DNA from: Firmicutes bacterium UBA4882
Lineage (GTDB): Bacteria; Bacillota; UBA4882
DNA length: 17,051 nucleotides
Direction of reading: 5' to 3'
Assembly (NCBI GenBank): GCA_002399265.1
Contig: DHDG01000047.1
Span: 127,960-145,010 of the forward strand
In this document: positions 14,750-17,051 of the stretch, piece after piece
How the letters are laid out: every line of letters begins with the position of its first letter
How positions within the stretch are numbered: position 1 is the first letter of the stretch
The notes under the pieces: generated by a model
Seen by the model: only the letters and a program-made list of their open reading frames with translations
Told to the model about the DNA's origin: nothing
The model's database searches: none
Made by a program: the position numbers and the translations under genes

Positions 14750-14777
14750 TTTATATAAAATGACCTGAAAAGCCCAA
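14750..14777 (-). promoter_or_regulatory. Possible promoter of the lower polysaccharide operon
   Basis: On the minus strand TTGGGC (14777-14772) and TATAAA (14755-14750) are 16 bases apart, about 49 bases before the ATG at 14701. The -10 box is 5/6 but the -35 is only 3/6, so this is a weak call based mainly on position after the long gap. Confidence 0.3.
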
Positions 14778-15015
14778 GAACATATTTTATCTTCTATTCC
14801 ATAGTCGGCTGACTCTTTCTATTGCGGAGTCATCTTTCAGTTGGCATCATATTAACTATATGGTAAAAGACTTTGATTCGAGATTAGGGCGTTTTTCAAT
14901 TTTGGATAAATAAATAAGTAACATACCGTTAATAGGTGTTATGGCCAGCGGTAGAATTTTAATGAAAAGGTCGCGCAATAAATAATAGATACAGACAGTA
15001 TGGTTTCGTATTTAA

Positions 15016-15129
15016 TTAAGGTCTCGTGATCAATGGCGATATTTTGGGGCAGTCGATTTTACATCCGCCCACGATCGCGCTGTCTTTTCCAATAGTCAAA
15101 ATGCTACGGTAATACTCCTGTTCATGCCT
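15016..15129 (-). pseudogene. Possible gene remnant within the gap after the flippase
   Basis: The stretch 14702-15172 is AT-rich and holds no full gene. Within it a minus-strand frame of 37 codons, open between stops, reads HEQEYYRSILTIGKDSAIVG then GCKIDCPKISPLITRP. The TIGKDSAIVGG turn looks like a left-handed beta-helix (hexapeptide) transferase coil, an enzyme type common in polysaccharide loci. There is no start codon with a ribosome site. The rest of the gap shows only a 6-bp dyad (TGACTC/GAGTCA, 14810-14832) without a T-tract. Low confidence. Confidence 0.3.
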
Positions 15130-15172
15130 TTAAGTAAATCTTTCGAAAGCAAGAAAAGCTTTGCCCAGTATA

Positions 15173-16585
15173 TTATTTTTTCTTCTCCAGCGTTTTCCAA
15201 TCTGCCAGTCTCTTTTTCAGCAGCGGCAGGTATACGCAGCTCATGACTGCGACAATTGCAAGGATCGCCAGCGTCTTTTTCAAGGTCTCACCGTCCAACC
15301 ATATGTTTATAAGGGTTACCGCGCTGGCCGCCACGAGCATGGCCACTGTCACGCCGCCATTTTTGATGGGCTTGAAATATTTTAATCCCCAGTAGGTTCG
15401 GGAAGCCAAGAAAACCAGGGCAGAAGCGCTGTAGCTAATTGCCGCGCCTAGCACGCCCAGCTTCGGAATCAAGATAATGCAAAATGCAAAAACAGAACCC
15501 ACTGTCAATGCCGAGACCACAATGTGGAGATACATTTTTTTCGCAATATTTATGCCGTACACCGTCGTCTCCGAAAGGGTGACGCAAATCAAATAAATCA
15601 ACAAAACCGGGAAAACGGTCTGTGCCCCGGCATATTTCTCGCCTAGCAGCTTAACAATGATACCGCTGAACAGAGTCAACCCGCACACCGCTAGAAAGCA
15701 CAGGTAGGACATTGTGTGATGAATGTAGTTGATCTGCCCACGATCCTGCTCATAGTGCCCATACAGATACGGGCCAAAATAGCTGGAGAATCCCGCCTGC
15801 ACCACATTAATGGTGGACGCCAGAGAGACAGATGCACTATATATACCCAGCTCCATAAAGCCGACGCTTGACGAAAGGAGATAGCGGGGAAGAAAGCTTT
15901 GCAGCTGAAACAAAAATGCAGCAATTACTGCGGGAAAACCAAATATCAAGAACGGCTTTATTTCCTGCATTTTTACTGTTCCGCAAAAGGAAACCTTGTT
16001 TTTACGATACTGTCCCAGCAGGCATAGAATGGCAAAAGCCGTCATCATCCCGGCTAGGAGAAATGCATACATGTTGTAATCTGAGCGGAGGAATCCGGTG
16101 CACAGAATCGCTGCCTTTATTAAGGTATTGTAAATCACGCTTTGCGCAATGTAGGACTTGATTTTGATCTGCATCCGGTAGACCATCAGGGACATTCGAA
16201 TCAAAGACATAGGAAGCAGAGTATAGGCCGCCAAAATTATGGCAGTACCGTTGACTTCCCTGAAAATTTTTACAGACAGGATACGGGAGAAAATTACGCT
16301 GCCCATCATGACGAAGGACCATGCCACCAACACAACAGTCAGATTAATATTCAATAGCCGGTTTTTATCTTTTGACTCATGGAAAAACCGTGCGAATGCC
16401 TGATCCTGACCGAACTGTGGAAGCACTACGCACAAAAGCACCACGGACTGCAACATGATCACCTGGCCATAGGCATCCGGCGCGAACAGCCGGGTTGCAA
16501 TGGGAACCGTGATAAAACTGATAATGAAATTGATGATGCTTTCAGATGAAAAACCGACTAAATTTTTAACGAATCCTGTGGCCAT
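15173..16585 (-). CDS. Wzx-type polysaccharide flippase (MOP superfamily)
   Basis: ATG at 16585 has AAGGAG nine bases upstream; the frame extends to an ATG at 16618 that overlaps this site. The 470-residue product is a multi-spanning membrane protein with the expected dozen or more helices. The N-terminus FVKNLVGFSSESIINFIISF, then VPIATRLFAPDAYGQVIML, is the standard opening of polysaccharide flippases (compare the LxPxxYG element), and PRYLLSSSVGFMELGIYSAS in the middle is also typical. It would flip undecaprenyl-linked repeat units from the cytoplasmic to the outer face of the inner membrane. The gene start overlaps the end of the upstream polymerase-like gene by 28 bases, so both are in one operon. 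Specificity cannot be read from sequence. Confidence 0.92.
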   Translation of the reverse strand: MATGFVKNLVGFSSESIINFIISFITVPIATRLFAPDAYGQVIMLQSVVLLCVVLPQFGQDQAFARFFHESKDKNRLLNINLTVVLVAWSFVMMGSVIFSRILSVKIFREVNGTAIILAAYTLLPMSLIRMSLMVYRMQIKIKSYIAQSVIYNTLIKAAILCTGFLRSDYNMYAFLLAGMMTAFAILCLLGQYRKNKVSFCGTVKMQEIKPFLIFGFPAVIAAFLFQLQSFLPRYLLSSSVGFMELGIYSASVSLASTINVVQAGFSSYFGPYLYGHYEQDRGQINYIHHTMSYLCFLAVCGLTLFSGIIVKLLGEKYAGAQTVFPVLLIYLICVTLSETTVYGINIAKKMYLHIVVSALTVGSVFAFCIILIPKLGVLGAAISYSASALVFLASRTYWGLKYFKPIKNGGVTVAMLVAASAVTLINIWLDGETLKKTLAILAIVAVMSCVYLPLLKKRLADWKTLEKKK

Positions 16586-17049
16586 CTCGCTGTTCTCCTT
16601 TCTTCCTTGTGTCTCCATCGCATTCTTAGCAGGAACTGGTCATGCAGGAGGTAGGAGACAATAACGTATGGCCACATAAGCTGCAGCAGCACCTGTAAGG
16701 ATCCTCTGGCGACCATAAATCCCAGAGCCACAATAACATAGTTTAGGATGCCTTTTTTCGGCATGGCAAATATAAAGCCGTAAACTGCACCAAACAGCAG
16801 GCAGGCTGGCATCCCCCCTGTGAGATAGGCCTCGAGTTGAGGCATATAGGCTAGGCCGCCACCAAGGGCATACAGCGAATACCTCCGCGCCATCCAGATG
16901 TAGAGAGGAGGATAGCTGGTGTTCATTCCAAAAAGTGAAATAATATTCTTCCCTAAAATCGGGATATGTCGGAACAAGCCGTACAATACGTTGGAAATCA
17001 TCCCGGCGGGCTCGGCCTCTCGGGCAGACAGCAGAAACGCATCATAGGG
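16558..17049 (-). CDS. O-antigen/capsule polymerase-like membrane protein (Wzy candidate), 5' part outside window
   Basis: The minus-strand frame is open to the window edge (reading PYDAFLLSAREAEPAGM before the internal ATG at 17001), so only the last 164 residues are seen. They hold several hydrophobic segments (AYLTGGMPACLLFGAVYGFI, GILNYVIVALGFMVARGSLQ, LMWPYVIVSYLL) and a basic tail (RMRWRHKEERRTARWPQDSL). A lone multi-spanning protein directly before a Wzx flippase, with a late RGSLQVLLQ segment, is what oligosaccharide repeat-unit polymerases of the Wzy type look like at their C-terminus. The overlap with the flippase gene implies coupled translation. Other membrane proteins cannot be excluded from this fragment. 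Confidence 0.6.
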   Translation of the reverse strand, partial: PYDAFLLSAREAEPAGMISNVLYGLFRHIPILGKNIISLFGMNTSYPPLYIWMARRYSLYALGGGLAYMPQLEAYLTGGMPACLLFGAVYGFIFAMPKKGILNYVIVALGFMVARGSLQVLLQLMWPYVIVSYLLHDQFLLRMRWRHKEERRTARWPQDSLKI

Positions 17050-17051
17050 GC

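Noticed and set aside
14810..14832. TGACTC/GAGTCA dyad as a terminator for the flippase gene
   Set aside because: The stem is only 6 bp with an 11-base loop, lies about 340 bases after the gene, and has no T-tract.
1..17051. CRISPR arrays, tRNA or rRNA genes
   Set aside because: No regularly spaced direct repeats and no tRNA- or rRNA-like sequence blocks were seen on either strand.

Overview
The window looks like chromosomal DNA from a Gram-positive lineage that keeps an outer membrane, most likely a Negativicutes (Sporomusa/Acetonema-like) organism; this is inference. The clues are Firmicutes-style ribosome binding sites (GGAGG/AAGGAG, several GTG starts) next to clear outer-membrane genes: three Wzi-like beta-barrels ending in a C-terminal Phe, a LolA-like protein, and a Wza-type polysaccharide export protein. 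No taxonomic marker gene is present, so the assignment rests on gene content.

Region 1 (1-2400): the 3' part of a Wzi-like outer-membrane barrel gene (+), a two-way terminator, then a convergent lipoprotein gene (-). Region 2 (2570-6278): a promoter with a palindromic operator, then a compact operon of a MarR regulator, an HAE3/MMPL-type RND exporter and a periplasmic LolA-like protein. The three probably form a self-regulated envelope export or lipid-trafficking system.

Region 3 (6290-7720) is an accessory scar on the minus strand. It holds a REP/MITE-like hairpin, a mazE-mazF toxin-antitoxin pair very like that of E. coli, a decayed piece of a small membrane-protein gene whose intact relative lies at 8810-9082, the tail of another broken gene (possibly phospholipase-D-like), and the 5' part of a class C-like group II intron cut off before its reverse transcriptase and domain V. 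The intron abuts a terminator-type hairpin, as class C introns do. A lone lipoprotein gene (+, 7895-8743) follows with its own leader hairpin and terminator.

Region 4 (8810-17049, all minus strand) is an exopolysaccharide/capsule locus. In transcription order: the 3' end of a polymerase-like membrane protein (Wzy candidate), a Wzx-type flippase, a 470-base gap with a possible gene remnant and weak promoter, a small-multidrug-export family protein, a Wza-like export protein, two tandem paralogous Wzi-like barrels, UDP-GlcNAc 2-epimerase (WecB), a QueC-like PP-loop enzyme, and a 90-residue two-helix membrane protein. The likely flow is sugar nucleotide supply (WecB), lipid-linked unit flipping and polymerisation (Wzx, Wzy), export through the envelope (Wza-like) and surface retention or assembly (Wzi-like pair). 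The roles of the QueC-like enzyme and the 90-residue protein in this locus are unknown.
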